39,619 nt of DNA, taken from contig LCQF01000008.1 in the NCBI GenBank assembly GCA_001004005.1, positions 1-39,619 of the forward strand. Reading direction: 5' to 3'. The notes under the pieces are model-generated. The model was not told the DNA's origin and ran no database searches. It was given only the letters and a program-made list of their open reading frames with translations. Positions within the stretch are counted from its first letter, which is position 1, and the number at the start of each line of letters is the position of its first letter. Source of the stretch: Parcubacteria group bacterium GW2011_GWA2_49_9. GTDB taxonomy: Bacteria; Patescibacteriota; Minisyncoccia; Phycocordibacterales; UBA10002. Both the position numbers and the translations under genes were made by a program. Positions 17,994 to 26,676 of this stretch are shown here, one piece after another.

Positions 17994-19019
17994 CTACCGC
18001 TTCGCAATAATGGTTTTCTTATACGTATCCAAATGTTCAAGCGCGATACCCGTGCCCTTCGCCACGCAAAAGTAGGCGTCTTTCGCGAGTGTCGCTTTTA
18101 CGCCCGTCCGGCGGAACACCAATTCGGGAAAATTGCGGAGCTGGGACGAACCGCCGGTCATAATAATGCCGCGGTCAATGATATCGGCGGATAGTTCAGG
18201 CGGAGTTTCCTGAAGAACATCTTTAAGCGCCTTGATAACCTCGCGCAGTTCCCTGCTGATGGCCCTCACAATCTCGTTGGTCTTTACCTCGGCGGTACGC
18301 GGAAGTCCCGTGACGAAATCACGCCCTTTGATGATGATAGACAATTCTTCTTCAAGCGGCACGGCGGAACCGATTTCCAGTTTGATATCCTCCGCCATTT
18401 TGTCTCCGATGCCGAGATTAAATGTTTTTTTGATGTAATCCGCGATGGCGGCGTCAATGCGGTTCCCCGCGCATTTCACGGATGTGGAAGAAACAATGCC
18501 TCCGAGTGAAATGACCGCGACGTCGGTTGTGCCTCCGCCGATGTCCACCACCATATGTCCCGCTGGTTCGTGAATGGGAATACCGGCACCGATGGCGGCA
18601 AGAATCGGTTCTTTCACGACATAGGCATTTTTCGCTCCGGCCTTAATCGCCGCTTCCACCACGGCGCGACGTTCAGTTGAGGTCACGCCGGCGGGAACGG
18701 AAAGCAGAACTTCGGGTTTCCAGATATTCCATTTGCCGAGCGCTTTCGTGATGAAATAGCGGAGCATCGCCTCGGTCACACGGTAATCGGCAATCACACC
18801 GTCCTTCATCGGGCGATACGCAACGATGGATTCGGGCGTCTTCCCCACCATATTTTTCGCGTCAATGCCGACGGCAAGAATGCGGTTGTCCTGCTCGGAG
18901 ACCGCCACCACCGACGGCTCATTCAGCACGATACCTTTCCCCGGCACGAACACGAGCGTATTCGCGGTCCCGAGGTCAATGCCGAGTTTGGGGGTCCAGA
19001 ATGACATAAATAAAACCAA
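17994..19019 (-). CDS. mreB: MreB-family rod shape protein (copy 2)
   Basis: KLGIDLGTANTLVFVPGKGIVLNEPSVVAVS...VVDIGGGTTDVAVISLGGIV. Confidence 0.96.
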   Translation of the reverse strand: MVLFMSFWTPKLGIDLGTANTLVFVPGKGIVLNEPSVVAVSEQDNRILAVGIDAKNMVGKTPESIVAYRPMKDGVIADYRVTEAMLRYFITKALGKWNIWKPEVLLSVPAGVTSTERRAVVEAAIKAGAKNAYVVKEPILAAIGAGIPIHEPAGHMVVDIGGGTTDVAVISLGGIVSSTSVKCAGNRIDAAIADYIKKTFNLGIGDKMAEDIKLEIGSAVPLEEELSIIIKGRDFVTGLPRTAEVKTNEIVRAISRELREVIKALKDVLQETPPELSADIIDRGIIMTGGSSQLRNFPELVFRRTGVKATLAKDAYFCVAKGTGIALEHLDTYKKTIIAKR

Positions 19020-19067
19020 TCAACGAATGAAACGAATCTACGAATACCTGCGAATAAGAAAAAAGGT

Positions 19068-19162
19068 GTCTCCCTCCCCTCCTTTCCAAGGAGGGGATTG
19101 AGGGGTGGTAAGATTGATATGTACCCCCTCTCATATCTCCCCCTTAGAAGGGGGAGAGGTTC
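19068..19162. repeat. CCTCC/GGAGG palindromic repeats
   Basis: cccctcctttccaaggagggg and ctcccccttagaagggggag. Confidence 0.7.
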
Positions 19163-19181
19163 AGCTAAGGAATGATAGCAC

Positions 19182-19227
19182 TATACCCCCACACCAACCT
19201 AGCCGACAAGGTTGGAGTGGTGGTATA
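19182..19227. repeat. TATACCCCCACACCAAC palindrome (copy 1)
   Basis: tatacccccacaccaacct agccgaca aggttggagtggtggtata; 2 mismatches. Confidence 0.8.
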
Positions 19228-19310
19228 CCAAACAAGAGTAAAAATGAGAGGAGGGTTGACGGACTCCAGTAGATATGCTTACATAGCTTAAACTCAACGA
19301 AAGGAAATAT

Positions 19311-19523
19311 CTGAAAACTCTGATATTAGCTCTCCAAATATATTCGGCCGTCTGCGTGTCACTTGCTCTTCTGTACCAAATCAAGGGGATACGGGTCATC
19401 AGAGACAAGCAAGACCCTGACAGGTGGCGGAAGAATTCTAGTTGCCTAGCAAAAGCCATATTCGGATATGGATTCGCTTTTCTCTCGACACAAATGGCAC
19501 TCATTCTCCTACAACTCCTGTGA
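19311..19523 (+). CDS. Possible small two-TM membrane protein with non-AUG start or frameshifted start
   Basis: LKTLILALQIYSAVCVSLALLYQIKGIRVIRDKQDPDRWRKNSSCLAKAIFGYGFAFLSTQMALILLQLL; GAAAGG 6-9 nt upstream; absent from ORF track because no ATG. Confidence 0.35.
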   Translation: MKTLILALQIYSAVCVSLALLYQIKGIRVIRDKQDPDRWRKNSSCLAKAIFGYGFAFLSTQMALILLQLL

Positions 19524-19555
19524 GTAAACAACAGCCGTCTCCGTCCAAACCGAAA

Positions 19556-19614
19556 TGGCTCGCCTGCACCGAAATGGGAATTCGTTCCATTCGGGCGGGC
19601 TTTTTTATTTTATG
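19556..19614 (+). terminator. Likely rho-independent terminator
   Basis: gctcgcctgcaccgaaatgggaattcgttccattcgggcgggcttttttatttt. Confidence 0.6.
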
Positions 19615-19631
19615 TCAATGGTTAATGGTCA

Positions 19632-20475
19632 GGTAATACTAACAAGTTGTCCCAAGCGTTAGTGATTTTGTTAAGTAAAATAACGGGTTTTTGAATAATT
19701 CGGGTGAGGAGAATCTGAAGCAGAATTCCCTCACGTATTTTTCCAAATTAATCGACCAGTGATGGTGATACATTCTTCGGGCAAAGGTGCGGTAGTTTCC
19801 GAACACTCCTTCGATCTCTGACGTGTGTTCGAACTCAAATTTTTTGTGGATGTCCCTGCTGTGCTTCACTGGCCACCACTTGCCGATGCCTTTGTAGATG
19901 GCCGCACCATCGGTCCAGAGTTCCGAGCCCGGCTTCACCTTGCGGAACAGGAAATATCCTGCATGGTGTCGTTGCACAGCCGTACCCATGATGACATCGT
20001 AGGCTAGATTTCTCGTGCCTTTCTGCTTGCCCATGATGAGCGTCATGTTCTTGAAGTAGGCCTCGTCTAACTGCACGATATGCTCCAATACATGGGTTTC
20101 TTTAGGTAGGTGCTCCCGAAATGTGTCGAACCATTTGCGTATGGATACCGTGGAGAGCTTGGTGAGTGCGCGGGCTTGTTTGACCGGTATCTCACAGCTC
20201 CAGCACCAGAGTACCATCCACCATGTTTCGAGTGGCAACTTGAGGTTGGAGAGCCAACTGTGCGAGAGCAGGGTGAACCGGATACGGCAGTCTTTGCATC
20301 GATACCTGCCTCCCTGCACGTGTACCCTCCGTGACCGACAGTCGGGACAAAAAACATTCTTCCCGAACAAAATGCGTCGCAGATATTTACGAATCTGCGC
20401 CTCCGAAGGTATTTGATTGAGTGTGTACATGCGTCCCATTGTAAATCTATGTGGGACAACTGGTATATATTACCC
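19632..20475 (-). mobile_element. IS1595-family-like insertion sequence
   Basis: Ends ggtaatactaacaagttgtccca / (rc) gggtaatatataccagttgtccca; flanking direct repeat taatggtca at 19623-19631 and 20476-20484. Confidence 0.85.
19639..20439 (-). CDS. IS1595-family (ISXO2-like) transposase with zinc ribbon
   Basis: CPDCRSRRVHVQGGRYRCKDC, LDEAYFKN, ELWTDGAAIYKGI, SEIEGVFGNYRTFARRMYHH. Confidence 0.9.
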   Translation of the reverse strand: MGRMYTLNQIPSEAQIRKYLRRILFGKNVFCPDCRSRRVHVQGGRYRCKDCRIRFTLLSHSWLSNLKLPLETWWMVLWCWSCEIPVKQARALTKLSTVSIRKWFDTFREHLPKETHVLEHIVQLDEAYFKNMTLIMGKQKGTRNLAYDVIMGTAVQRHHAGYFLFRKVKPGSELWTDGAAIYKGIGKWWPVKHSRDIHKKFEFEHTSEIEGVFGNYRTFARRMYHHHWSINLEKYVREFCFRFSSPELFKNPLFYLTKSLTLGTTC

Positions 20476-20520
20476 TAATGGTCAATTGTCTTTTATCTCA
20501 TATATGGTATACTGCTCGGT

Positions 20521-21909
20521 ATGTCCATAGCCCGCCTCAAACACATTGGCGCTCTTATCCGCGACCTTAGAGAGGAGCGCGGGCTTTCGCAGTCCGAGTT
20601 CGCGAAGAAGCTGAAAACCAGCCAGAGCGCCATCGCCCGTATAGAACAGGGCGAACAAAACCTCTCCACCGAAACACTCGCGAAAATCAGCACGGCGCTG
20701 AACCGCGACATCCTCCAGCTTTCCGACCGCTCGCTTACTATAGAGATAGAAGGGGGAAGAAAGCTCCGCGGGACCGTCACGACCCATACCTCCAAGAACG
20801 GAGCCGTGGGACTTTTATGTGCTTCACTTCTCAATACCGGCACCACAACACTTCGGAATATGCCTCATATAGAGGAGGTGCATCGGATTATTGAAGTACT
20901 CCAGAGTATCGGCGTATCAGTAAAATGGGAGGGAAATAACGTGGAGATTAAGGTACCCGAAAAGCTGAATGTGTCCGGTATCAATAGTGAATCGGCGACC
21001 AAGACACGGAGTATCGTGATGCTTCTCGCTCCGCTTCTCCACCATCTGAAGGCGTTCAAACTCCCCCACCCCGGCGGATGCCGGCTCGGCGCTCGGAGCG
21101 TCCGTCCACATCTCCTTGCGCTGGAAAAATTCGGCGCTCATATTAAAACTCGCTCCAAAGATTATGTGGTGACGCATAAGGGACTGCGGTGCTTTTTCCT
21201 GCAAGCCCTCGGCGTAGAGATTACGGGGATCGGGACGACGACACTCACGGTCCGTGGTATACCCATAATAGAGAGAAATGTCTCCTACGCTGTCTCGGAA
21301 GACCCCATTGAGGTAATGTTTTTTCTCACTGCCGCGATACTCACCCGCTCGTCTATCCGCATCAACCGCGCCCCAATTGAATTTCTTGAATTGGAACTCT
21401 TGAAGCTTGAGGAGATGGGATTTAAGTATAAAATCCTCAAGCGGTATCTCGCCGAAAACGGCCAGACCAAACTCGTTGATATCCGCACCTACCCGTCCAA
21501 ACTCACTGCTCTGCCGGATAAAATTGAAGCGCGTCCCTACCCCGGACTCAATATAGACAATCTGCCATTCTTTGCCGTTATCGCCACACAGGCCAAGGGC
21601 ACCACGCTGATTCACGATTGGGTGTACGAAAACCGAACCGTATACTACAAAGAACTTGATAAGCTCCGAGCGGAAACACTTCTCGCGGACCCGCACCGTA
21701 TCTATGTCACCGGCCCGACGAAACTCAAGGCCGCCGAAGTGGTCTGCCCGCCGGCACTCCGTCCGGGCGCCATTATCCTCATCGCGATGCTCGGGGCCGA
21801 AGGTACCTCCACGCTTCGCAACATCTACAGCATTAACCGCGGATACGAGGGGATTATCGAACGGCTCAACGCGCTGGGGGCGAGGATAAAGATTTTACGT
21901 TCACTATAA
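20521..21909 (+). CDS. XRE-type HTH fused to MurA-like UDP-GlcNAc 1-carboxyvinyltransferase
   Basis: N-term IGALIRDLREERGLSQSEFAKKLKTSQSAIARIEQG (HTH_3), then TSKNGAVGLLCASLL, PGGCRLGARSVRPHLLALEKFGA, ARPYPGLNIDNLPFFAVIATQAKGTT. Confidence 0.9.
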   Translation: MSIARLKHIGALIRDLREERGLSQSEFAKKLKTSQSAIARIEQGEQNLSTETLAKISTALNRDILQLSDRSLTIEIEGGRKLRGTVTTHTSKNGAVGLLCASLLNTGTTTLRNMPHIEEVHRIIEVLQSIGVSVKWEGNNVEIKVPEKLNVSGINSESATKTRSIVMLLAPLLHHLKAFKLPHPGGCRLGARSVRPHLLALEKFGAHIKTRSKDYVVTHKGLRCFFLQALGVEITGIGTTTLTVRGIPIIERNVSYAVSEDPIEVMFFLTAAILTRSSIRINRAPIEFLELELLKLEEMGFKYKILKRYLAENGQTKLVDIRTYPSKLTALPDKIEARPYPGLNIDNLPFFAVIATQAKGTTLIHDWVYENRTVYYKELDKLRAETLLADPHRIYVTGPTKLKAAEVVCPPALRPGAIILIAMLGAEGTSTLRNIYSINRGYEGIIERLNALGARIKILRSL

Positions 21910-22025
21910 TGCAAATGCCACGAATGAGGAATGCGAATGCCACAAATAATGCATCTTCATTCGCTGTATTCGCATTCGGGATTAGCGGTATTCGCATTAT
22001 GGTTGCGGATTGGTATGATGATTAA

Positions 22026-22433
22026 ATGGATATCCCCAAAGACTACCTCTCCAAGCTACAGGTGGCGAAAAAGCTGAAAATCACCAGCGAACGCCAAGAG
22101 CTTATCCAGCGATTCGTCGATAAAATCAATCTGGAGCGAATCGGCACGAAGTTTAAACCGGTCATCTGGCGCCAAATAAACGGACTGGTGGCACACGTTA
22201 AGATTGGAGACTTGTATTGGTTTTTTAAGGAGTGCGAACAAGGTGATTCTTTCAGTAAGAAATTTTTCGGTATTTTAAAAAACACGCGGATACCTTCTGC
22301 ACTCGTAGTCCCCCGACACGATGGAACGAGCGCCAGCGATAAACTGTGTGGCCTCGCGTTTGAGGCTGGCGCAACGGTCTTGTTCAAGCATCAGTTTGCC
22401 ACGCAACGTTTCATGCAGATGCTCAAGTTGTAG
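22026..22433 (+). CDS. Hypothetical protein
   Basis: 135 aa; N-terminal ~90 aa look coding (KFKPVIWRQINGLVAHVKIGDLYWFFKEC); C-terminus overlaps the convergent gene. Confidence 0.5.
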   Translation: MDIPKDYLSKLQVAKKLKITSERQELIQRFVDKINLERIGTKFKPVIWRQINGLVAHVKIGDLYWFFKECEQGDSFSKKFFGILKNTRIPSALVVPRHDGTSASDKLCGLAFEAGATVLFKHQFATQRFMQMLKL

Positions 22434-23057
22434 CAGTTTAACGGACAGCTCATTACTCCTGTCCCCACCCCTCTTTGCTCGTTCCAGTGCTTCCGCCAGC
22501 TGTTCAAAGACCGTTTGCTCGTTCGGCCGAGCGACGACCGCTTTTTCCACTTCGTCCGGTTGCGCGTCCCCGGTCATGTAGCGGCAGAGTACGTTGCCGT
22601 CGCACACGACGTGGAAGCCTTTGTTAGTGAGCGCGGCATGGTCCTTCCCCAGAAGGTCAAGCGGGGAATAAACGAATGTCTTCTCTTCAATGCGAACCGA
22701 GAGCATTGCCTGACTCCACTCACCTGTGATTTCTCCCAGTCGGCCTGCCCGGGGGATGAAAAACTTATCGGGTTCTACCCATGGTCTTTCGCCACTGAAG
22801 GATACGCGGACGAGAAAGTTCGCGCGGGAGACGGATCCTCTCCGCTCCTGAGCGTGAGCAACAACCGCAAGCGCAACGACCTCTTCCTTGTTCTTTCGTG
22901 GCGCGATGGTTATTGATTTCAGAGAAGCAAATGCCGGTTGGACGCTTGCCGAACAACTTGCGCCGAGAAATATGAATTCCTCGTTCCCGCTACAAACTGA
23001 CAACGAAACACTGTCTTCACTGTTACGTGCATGCAGATAACCATTCATGTCTTTCAT
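22275..23057 (-). CDS. Hypothetical protein
   Basis: Start MKDMNGYLHARN with upstream GGAAGGAA; consistent composition. Confidence 0.55.
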   Translation of the reverse strand: MKDMNGYLHARNSEDSVSLSVCSGNEEFIFLGASCSASVQPAFASLKSITIAPRKNKEEVVALAVVAHAQERRGSVSRANFLVRVSFSGERPWVEPDKFFIPRAGRLGEITGEWSQAMLSVRIEEKTFVYSPLDLLGKDHAALTNKGFHVVCDGNVLCRYMTGDAQPDEVEKAVVARPNEQTVFEQLAEALERAKRGGDRSNELSVKLLQLEHLHETLRGKLMLEQDRCASLKREATQFIAGARSIVSGDYECRRYPRVF

Positions 23058-23284
23058 GCTACTTGTTCCTTCCTTACTCCGACAACACAGTGTGCTGTCA
23101 AAGAACAACAGTTGTCGCTTATCGCGAGCAACCTAGACGAATTGACCCTCATCTTACCGGGTAGAACTCGTATCGGTCCGAACTCATAGGAGTCGGACAA
23201 CAAGCGCTGAAAACACACTACAATAGCTAGGTCGGTATGTCAAATATCTAGGAAAAACCGAATGGAAAAGGTACAATCAGAGCC

Positions 23285-23842
23285 ATGATTCCCGAAATAG
23301 TACAAAACGGAGCGTCGGTACTACGGAAGAAAGCGACAGAAGTGCCCCTCTCGGAAATTGGCAGTCCGAAAATACGGAAAATCTTGAAGGAGATGGCATC
23401 CGCTCTCTTTACGCAGGATGACGGCGTCGCGATTGCCGCTCCTCAAATCGGAGTTTCGCTCCGTATTTTCCTCGTGGCTAAGGCGGTACTTGATATGCCG
23501 GAAGCGATTGAGGAGCGGAAAAAAGTGGAACACCGAAAAGAGCTGAAACAAGAAGCGGGGTGCCTCACCTTTATCAACCCCGTGATTACCAAACTCTCGC
23601 GAGACAAGGCACTGCTTGACGAAGGATGTCTCTCGGTTCGTCCGCTGTACGGCAAAATCAAGCGCGCAAAGAAAGCGAGTATCCGAGCATACGATGAAAA
23701 CGGAAATCTCTTCGAACGCGGAGCATCGGGACTTCTCGCGCAAATCTTTCAGCACGAAACCGACCACTTGGAGGGCATTTTGTTTATTGATAAGGCGACG
23801 AACCTTCGGGAAATGCCACCGACTGAAGGTCGGAACAATTAA
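23285..23842 (+). CDS. def: Peptide deformylase
   Basis: GVAIAAPQIGVSLRIF, DEGCLSV, FQHETDHLEGILFIDK. Confidence 0.96.
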   Translation: MIPEIVQNGASVLRKKATEVPLSEIGSPKIRKILKEMASALFTQDDGVAIAAPQIGVSLRIFLVAKAVLDMPEAIEERKKVEHRKELKQEAGCLTFINPVITKLSRDKALLDEGCLSVRPLYGKIKRAKKASIRAYDENGNLFERGASGLLAQIFQHETDHLEGILFIDKATNLREMPPTEGRNN

Positions 23843-23894
23843 CTTTTAATCTTTAACTGTTAACAGTTAAGAGTTAACGGTTAATTTCATTCTT

Positions 23895-24839
23895 ATGAAA
23901 TTCGTCTTCTTCGGGACACCCGAACTTTCCGTGGACATACTGGAAACGCTAAAGCGGCACGGCCTTGTGCCGTCCGTTATCGTCACGAACCCTGACCGAC
24001 CGCAGGGACGGAAAATGGTGCTGACTCCCCCACCCGTCAAACTCTGGGCGCTCGCCAACAACATTCCGTGCCTCCAACCCGAATCTCCGTCCGGCCCTGA
24101 CTTTCTCTATAAACTACAAACTATAAACTACAAACTTTTCATCGTCGTGGCGTATGGCTCTCTCCTCCCGAAAGAGCTACTCGCTATTCCCGAAAAAGGT
24201 AGTTTGAACATCCACTATTCCCTGCTCCCGAAATATCGGGGGGCTTCGCCGATAGAATCGCAAATCCTCGCGGATGACAAAGACGCGGGGGTCTCGATAC
24301 TTCTCCTAGATGAAGAAATGGACCACGGACCAACTGTTGCGAAGCAGCAATTGGAAATCCAAAATCCCACTGTCCAAATTCCAAACAAGTCGAACCATCA
24401 AAATATCAACATATCAAAATATCAAAATGATTCTCTGCTTTGGCCACCAAAGGCGAGTGAATTGCGGAGTGCGATGAACACGCTCGCGGGGGAAATGCTG
24501 GCGGAGGTTATGCCGAAATGGGTGGAGGGAAAGATTGAGGCAAAACCACAAGACCACTCCAAGGCGACGTATACAAAGAAATTCAAAAAGGCGGATGGAG
24601 AAATTAATTTAGCGGATGATGGTTATAAAAATTATTTGAAGATTCAAGCGTTTGAGAGTTCCATCGGCACCTTCTTCTTCACCTCCCCTCCTTTCCAAGG
24701 AGGGGATAAGAGGGGTGGTAGGATTCGCGTCATCATCAAATCTGCCGAGTTCCGAGACGGTAACCTAATCCTCACCCGTGTCGTGCCGGAAGGGAAAAAG
24801 GAAATGAGCTATGAGGAATTTCAGCGGGGTATGAAATAA
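23895..24839 (+). CDS. fmt: Methionyl-tRNA formyltransferase
   Basis: MKFVFFGTPELSVDILETL, LLPKYRGASPIESQIL, WPPKASELR; contains repeat-derived insertions. Confidence 0.95.
   Translation: MKFVFFGTPELSVDILETLKRHGLVPSVIVTNPDRPQGRKMVLTPPPVKLWALANNIPCLQPESPSGPDFLYKLQTINYKLFIVVAYGSLLPKELLAIPEKGSLNIHYSLLPKYRGASPIESQILADDKDAGVSILLLDEEMDHGPTVAKQQLEIQNPTVQIPNKSNHQNINISKYQNDSLLWPPKASELRSAMNTLAGEMLAEVMPKWVEGKIEAKPQDHSKATYTKKFKKADGEINLADDGYKNYLKIQAFESSIGTFFFTSPPFQGGDKRGGRIRVIIKSAEFRDGNLILTRVVPEGKKEMSYEEFQRGMK
24680..24722. repeat. CCTCC/GGAGG palindromic repeat inside fmt
   Basis: cacctcccctcctttccaaggaggggataagaggggtggta. Confidence 0.8.
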
Positions 24840-24840
24840 A

Positions 24841-24876
24841 AAGAGCGCTTCCGACCCGATGTCGAGAGCGCCCGCG
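24841..24876 (-). terminator. Rho-independent terminator for the 24901..25611 gene
   Basis: Minus strand: GCGCTCTCGACATCGGGTCGGAAGCGCTCTTTTTATTT. Confidence 0.7.
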
Positions 24877-24900
24877 CTATGTAAATCCTGATGGAACTGG

Positions 24901-25611
24901 CTAACCGCAAACGGAGAGAATCTGTCGGACAGCTTCCAATTTATTGTGGGTTTCTCCATCGGACATGTCCAGGTGCCAGATAGTCCCTAGGGCAACATAT
25001 GTTTCCGTTCTATTCATCCCAACCTGTGGCCCGACCATGTTGGGTTCGTGTTTGTAGTCAGAAACCAACACGAACGCGAGCGCTTGACGAGCGAGTTCAG
25101 CGGAGAAAGTGCAAGCGCCGCTGAAAAGCTCGGCATCCGGGAGGAACACACTGTGAACCGCCTCCTGAACCCGAATGAGGATCGCAACAGCCTCTTCCTC
25201 CGGTGGAGGCTGAGTTTGCGTCGGAGTTTCGTCTCCGGCAACAGCATCAACAGCATAAAGGACGGCTTTCAATTTGACGGCCTCCTCTCCAACCAGGCTT
25301 TTCGCCCTCGCCAGAGCTGCCCGAAGCGCAGTAACCGTGGAAAACCCGGAGGCATCAGCAATAGACCTTTGAGAGAATCGCATCTCTCCTTTCGCAAGCC
25401 GTATTCTGCTTGCCTCCGTAAGAGCAGCCGCGAAGGCTCGTCGCACAGGAGCCAAATCCCTGCGTGTGCGGTCATTCAACTCCGTCATCATCGGGATGTC
25501 GGTAAACACTTCTTCAATCTTCTTGGCAATTCTTTGCTGGAGCTCCTTCGAAATGGGAGCCGTTCGTCTTTTCAGCATTGTCAGCATTGTTGTTCTTGAT
25601 TTTCTGGGCAT
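24901..25611 (-). CDS. Hypothetical protein
   Basis: 236 aa, followed by a terminator; C-terminal HEPNMVGPQVGMNRTETYVALGTI faintly recalls DnaA domain IV (not asserted). Confidence 0.6.
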   Translation of the reverse strand: MPRKSRTTMLTMLKRRTAPISKELQQRIAKKIEEVFTDIPMMTELNDRTRRDLAPVRRAFAAALTEASRIRLAKGEMRFSQRSIADASGFSTVTALRAALARAKSLVGEEAVKLKAVLYAVDAVAGDETPTQTQPPPEEEAVAILIRVQEAVHSVFLPDAELFSGACTFSAELARQALAFVLVSDYKHEPNMVGPQVGMNRTETYVALGTIWHLDMSDGETHNKLEAVRQILSVCG

Positions 25612-25794
25612 CTGTCTGTCTCCTGATTTCCGATACGTTGCGTCATTATGTAAATGAGCCTGTTTATAGCGTTGTTTTCGTCACGGCTGTGACGGTTCAT
25701 ACATCCTCGGCGGAAGCCGAGAACAAAACACACTAACGTATCTAGCCTCTCTATAACATATTTTGAGGAGATGCGCAAGATATATGGGGATTCA

Positions 25795-25934
25795 TTCTCC
25801 CTTTTCTAAAGGGAGCACTGCATTCTTATGCAGGAGGGATTTATCCCCCTTAGTAAAGGGGGCGAGGGGGTTGTTTAAATCTTCCACCTCGGAAGACCTC
25901 GGCACCTCCTTTAGGAAAGGAGGAATAAGAACTA
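25795..25934. repeat. CCTCC/GGAGG composite palindromic repeat
   Basis: ctcccttttctaaagggag...cccccttagtaaaggggg...cctcctttaggaaaggagg. Confidence 0.8.
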
Positions 25935-26585
25935 CTACTTGAGAATGATTTCTTGCACCACGACCGCCGTTTTGGGAACATCGTTCGGACCAACCGGAGT
26001 ATTCTCAATCTTGTCCACCACGTCCATCCCCTTCACCACTTTGCCGAACGCCGTGTGCTTGCCGTCCAGCCATGGTGTCGCGGGCGAAGTGACGATAAAG
26101 AATTGACTGCCGTTGGTGTTCGGTCCCGCATTCGCCATCGCGAGTACACCGCGCACCAGTTTATTGCCGTTGAATTCATCCTCAAACTGATATCCCGGAC
26201 CGCCACTTCCCCATCGTGCTTTCTGTGTATCGTCTTTGGTAAGCGGGTCGCCGCCTTGAATCATAAAACCTTTGATGACGCGATGGAATTTGGTGCCGGC
26301 GTAAAATCCAGTGTCGGCAAGTTTGCGGAAGTTATCCACGGTCTTGGGTGCATCGCTTCCGAAGAATACGACTTCAATATCTCCGAGGTTCGTTTTAATA
26401 ACCGCACCGGTAACCGAAGACGGAGCTGTTTGCGCGGCGGCTTGTACCGCCGGAGTAGCCGAAGCTGCAGCCGGTTCCTGTTTACTGTTGGTAGTTTTCA
26501 TGTTGATAAAAAAATAACCGGCAACACCGACAATGATGAGGGCGACGACAAGACCGAGAAGATGAGACGGTTTGGATAAGTTCAT
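25935..26585 (-). CDS. Cyclophilin-type peptidyl-prolyl cis-trans isomerase with N-terminal TM
   Basis: FHRVIKGFMIQGGDP, NTNGSQFFIVTSPATPWLDGKHTAFGKVVKGMDVV. Confidence 0.96.
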   Translation of the reverse strand: MNLSKPSHLLGLVVALIIVGVAGYFFINMKTTNSKQEPAAASATPAVQAAAQTAPSSVTGAVIKTNLGDIEVVFFGSDAPKTVDNFRKLADTGFYAGTKFHRVIKGFMIQGGDPLTKDDTQKARWGSGGPGYQFEDEFNGNKLVRGVLAMANAGPNTNGSQFFIVTSPATPWLDGKHTAFGKVVKGMDVVDKIENTPVGPNDVPKTAVVVQEIILK

Positions 26586-26676
26586 AGCTGATAGCTTATA
26601 GCTTTTAGCTTATAGTTTCAAGACTACACTAATAAAGTATATTTCCCCTAAAAGCTATCAGCTATAAGCTAAAAGC

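Noticed and set aside
19199-19531. 110-aa minus-strand ORF
   Set aside because: Overlaps the palindrome and the more hydrophobic, better-supported plus-strand frame; composition not convincing.
24901-25611. DnaA domain IV-like C-terminus
   Set aside because: Only a faint pattern resemblance; not strong enough to name without a profile search.
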